Source: a candidate division TA06 bacterium B3_TA06 (GTDB lineage: Bacteria > Hydrothermota > Tepidihabitantia > B3-TA06). From it: a stretch of 64,000 nt of DNA. The stretch is from contig NJBO01000010.1 in the NCBI GenBank assembly GCA_005223075.1, positions 27,120 to 91,119 on the forward strand, in the 5' to 3' direction. The notes under the pieces are model-generated. The model was not told the DNA's origin, searched no databases, and worked only from the letters and a program-made list of their open reading frames with translations. The translations under genes were made by a program, and so were the position numbers. This document shows, in pieces, positions 63,501 through 64,000 of the stretch (position 1 is its first letter; every line of letters begins with the position of its first letter).

Positions 63501-63550
63501 TGCGGGGTTAGGATGGAAGAAAGTAAGAAGGACAGGAGCAGCAGGTTCAT
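60515..63550 (-). CDS. Large outer-membrane beta-barrel protein
   Basis: 1011 aa. Short signal peptide (MNLLLLSFLLSSILT). N-terminal half has LRGxxxVEG-like strands and the recurring DYVLDPDSGFFRYIGPDSGDY and IDYSTGELTFTNYQRIEATSRLEVDYTYAG motifs seen in large surface barrels of FCB-type bacteria. The rest shows alternating amphipathic strands and ends AGMYF with terminal Phe, the BamA-recognition signal. Function unknown; transport or surface-protein secretion is possible. Confidence 0.75.
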   Translation of the reverse strand: MNLLLLSFLLSSILTPHEETLVLEPGRSEYPLIYPLVVEGTFVIDSIGSAYKIKDGVLYLERPPAETLLVQASYLSLEDTAIAPVRIHEPNKESRFASSDSSSREIPVQTRGTLEVHGSKTFSISVNEGGIGDIDQGLSVNVSGELTGVDVEAYLTDEEGTFVPEGTTERIEGFDRIAISLSQDRWKLALGDLDLAHSLPGYGTIQRRLQGAAGEFSLERLGASGAFGIDGSKQGREVLDTEDGKQGPYYVGQRDSDQPVIPGSERIYLDGKLLERGSQKDYVIDYSTGELTFTNYQRIEATSRLEVDYTYAGTDYRSNNELAGLQIGPFEGLFYREADSRTHLFHSWSAEQQAILDTATVGEAIVPGVRFVGENKGSYTLQDSHYVWTGPAAGSYDVSFRRVDAAEGDYVLDPDSGFFRYIGPDSGDYRAEILTTLPSREEALFLSLDEDIGALNLSVSTIGSRRTPNLYNETNMLFGHAHRVKTGFETERLQVELDHRLQTPEVWIPADGDDAEAADRWNRDSLPRSFNAQSLGVTVIRESLTLGAQGGHLWTQTHEFRAGLASEGSFFDLSADWLKERQRADANLYPRIGIFTPLAGLGFENYTLDTANTRNIEPLLGLMVSPINELTMKTTVSRRIDQRKEEDWEDTLYYDRLGVGGNWEGDKLSSSVNTGIERMSYLDAAEGKKWEAFYADIYTNYTPSSRIRLYADLSQQTTRSRTQIVEYIPVEPGTGDYARDPETGEYIPEEQGDYRRVVRTEEGAAPEIERDANLGTDLNFNLIRLWSAVTYQELPISNSLIASGRITLLPRETILNVILEPSYRNQRFPSWGGTDETLAGWGGRIELRSRVHPDYLVRLEGSYDTEERHRGQQPLRSREEVSASLAPIIDLWLRIEPQIGFGTLTAEEPFYYPELGEIIIRRAWVGTNLEKRFEDLKLTAGVLLTQRQPNIAELPYLISRDDPPGLHPAWTAGAERSIGKGLSMRLEYEGNLYPDERGLTNSFELSAGMYF

Positions 63551-63560
63551 CCTTACGGGT

Positions 63561-64000
63561 CTACTTCCCTACCCTTAAGATTCTGCGTGAGTCCATTAAT
63601 ACATAAACGCCTTTATCGCATAGAGCCAAGCGGGAAGAGGAGATCTCTTCGATCGTAACCACAGCCTGTGTTAACTTTTGCTTTAACCCCTCATCAAGCG
63701 GCGGCATCTCGTTATCCTCCAGATAAAGGCTATCTCTAAGCACCCAGATTGAGGTGGGTAGGATCTTGAGCTTGCGAATCTCAAGTTCCCTTCCCAAAGG
63801 CGACAGCCGCCGCAGATCGAACGCAGAAAGCACCCATAACTCGCCGTAGCGATTGATGGCAGCATCGTCAACATCCTCGGCGATCACTGCTTTGCGCGAG
63901 GTGCGCAGATCAAAAAGCCTCAGGGTGCGCTCTGCAAGGATGTAACATAAAGAGCCTTTTACAAGAATCCTCTGCACCAGGAGAAAACGCTCGGGCAGGG
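63561..64000 (-). CDS. Partial protein of unknown function (5' end outside the window)
   Basis: Frame is open to the window edge (LPERFLLVQRILVKG); a GTG at 63977 is internal. At least 145 aa with repeated beta-strand text (LCYILAERTLRLFDL, INRYGELWVLSAFDLRRLS, LALCDKGVYVLMDSRRILRV), suggestive of a beta-propeller like the SPOR protein. It ends 10 nt before the barrel gene and is probably co-transcribed. Confidence 0.6.
   Translation of the reverse strand, partial: LPERFLLVQRILVKGSLCYILAERTLRLFDLRTSRKAVIAEDVDDAAINRYGELWVLSAFDLRRLSPLGRELEIRKLKILPTSIWVLRDSLYLEDNEMPPLDEGLKQKLTQAVVTIEEISSSRLALCDKGVYVLMDSRRILRVGK

Overview
The window looks like a chromosomal contig from an uncultured diderm (Gram-negative-type) bacterium of roughly 50% GC. 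The envelope genes support a double membrane: apolipoprotein N-acyltransferase, a lipid A-type acyltransferase, a LolA-like protein, a 1011-residue outer-membrane barrel ending in Phe, and several lipoproteins. A very long SecA (1161 aa), LL-diaminopimelate aminotransferase lysine synthesis and many short palindromic intergenic repeats recall genomes of the FCB/WOR-3 type. That placement is inference; no 16S rRNA gene is present.

Layout. 1-2.2 kb: thiamine genes (thiD end, a broken AIR-synthase-like gene, thiE). 2.4-8.6 kb, plus strand: glyA, eno, ftsB-like, purF and an ispH-ubiA fusion, tightly overlapping. 8.8-16.8 kb, minus strand: a pentapeptide-repeat channel-like protein, lnt, an oxidoreductase, purN, lpxL-like, rnhA, a zinc-ribbon coiled coil, tRNA-Val, then an Rrf2-cutA-MIP18-family operon. 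16.9-25 kb, plus strand: rmlD-like, ispE, tRNA-Gln, prs, rplY, pth, ychF, rpsF, ssb, rpsR, rplI, a bifunctional nuclease and tyrS. 25.2-29.4 kb, minus strand: nth, a P-type ATPase and a lipoprotein. 29.6-36.1 kb: two ECF sigma/anti-sigma modules, a LolA-like gene and two paralogous small secreted proteins. 36.1-41.2 kb: lysine-branch operon dapA-dapB-dapL-lysC followed by glycerate kinase. 41.4-43.5 kb: an accessory island with a single-chain DarT-macrodomain protein, a small zinc-binding protein and a decayed VOC gene. 43.5-46.8 kb: pilMNO, mazG and a methyltransferase. 47.1-50.1 kb: a nine-gene minus-strand operon whose proteins share an EGKITAEEA helix motif and which includes three microproteins. 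50.8-53 kb: rsgA, a GNAT gene and an rsgA remnant. 53-64 kb: L,D-transpeptidase, secA, ddl, a SPOR protein, the large barrel and a partial gene.

The most notable signals are: (1) nine intergenic copies of a hairpin with conserved flanks and a covarying stem; (2) about ten genes whose promoters place the start codon 4-7 nt after the -10 box, i.e. leaderless mRNAs; (3) a GTGTTACGGG motif abutting the -35 box of three of these promoters and also found in tandem arrays and inside a coding region; (4) the DarT-DarG-like fusion; (5) the EGKITAEEA operon with microproteins; (6) remnants and duplications (glyA start, rsgA tail, VOC gene). All functional calls come from reading motifs by eye; no database search was run.
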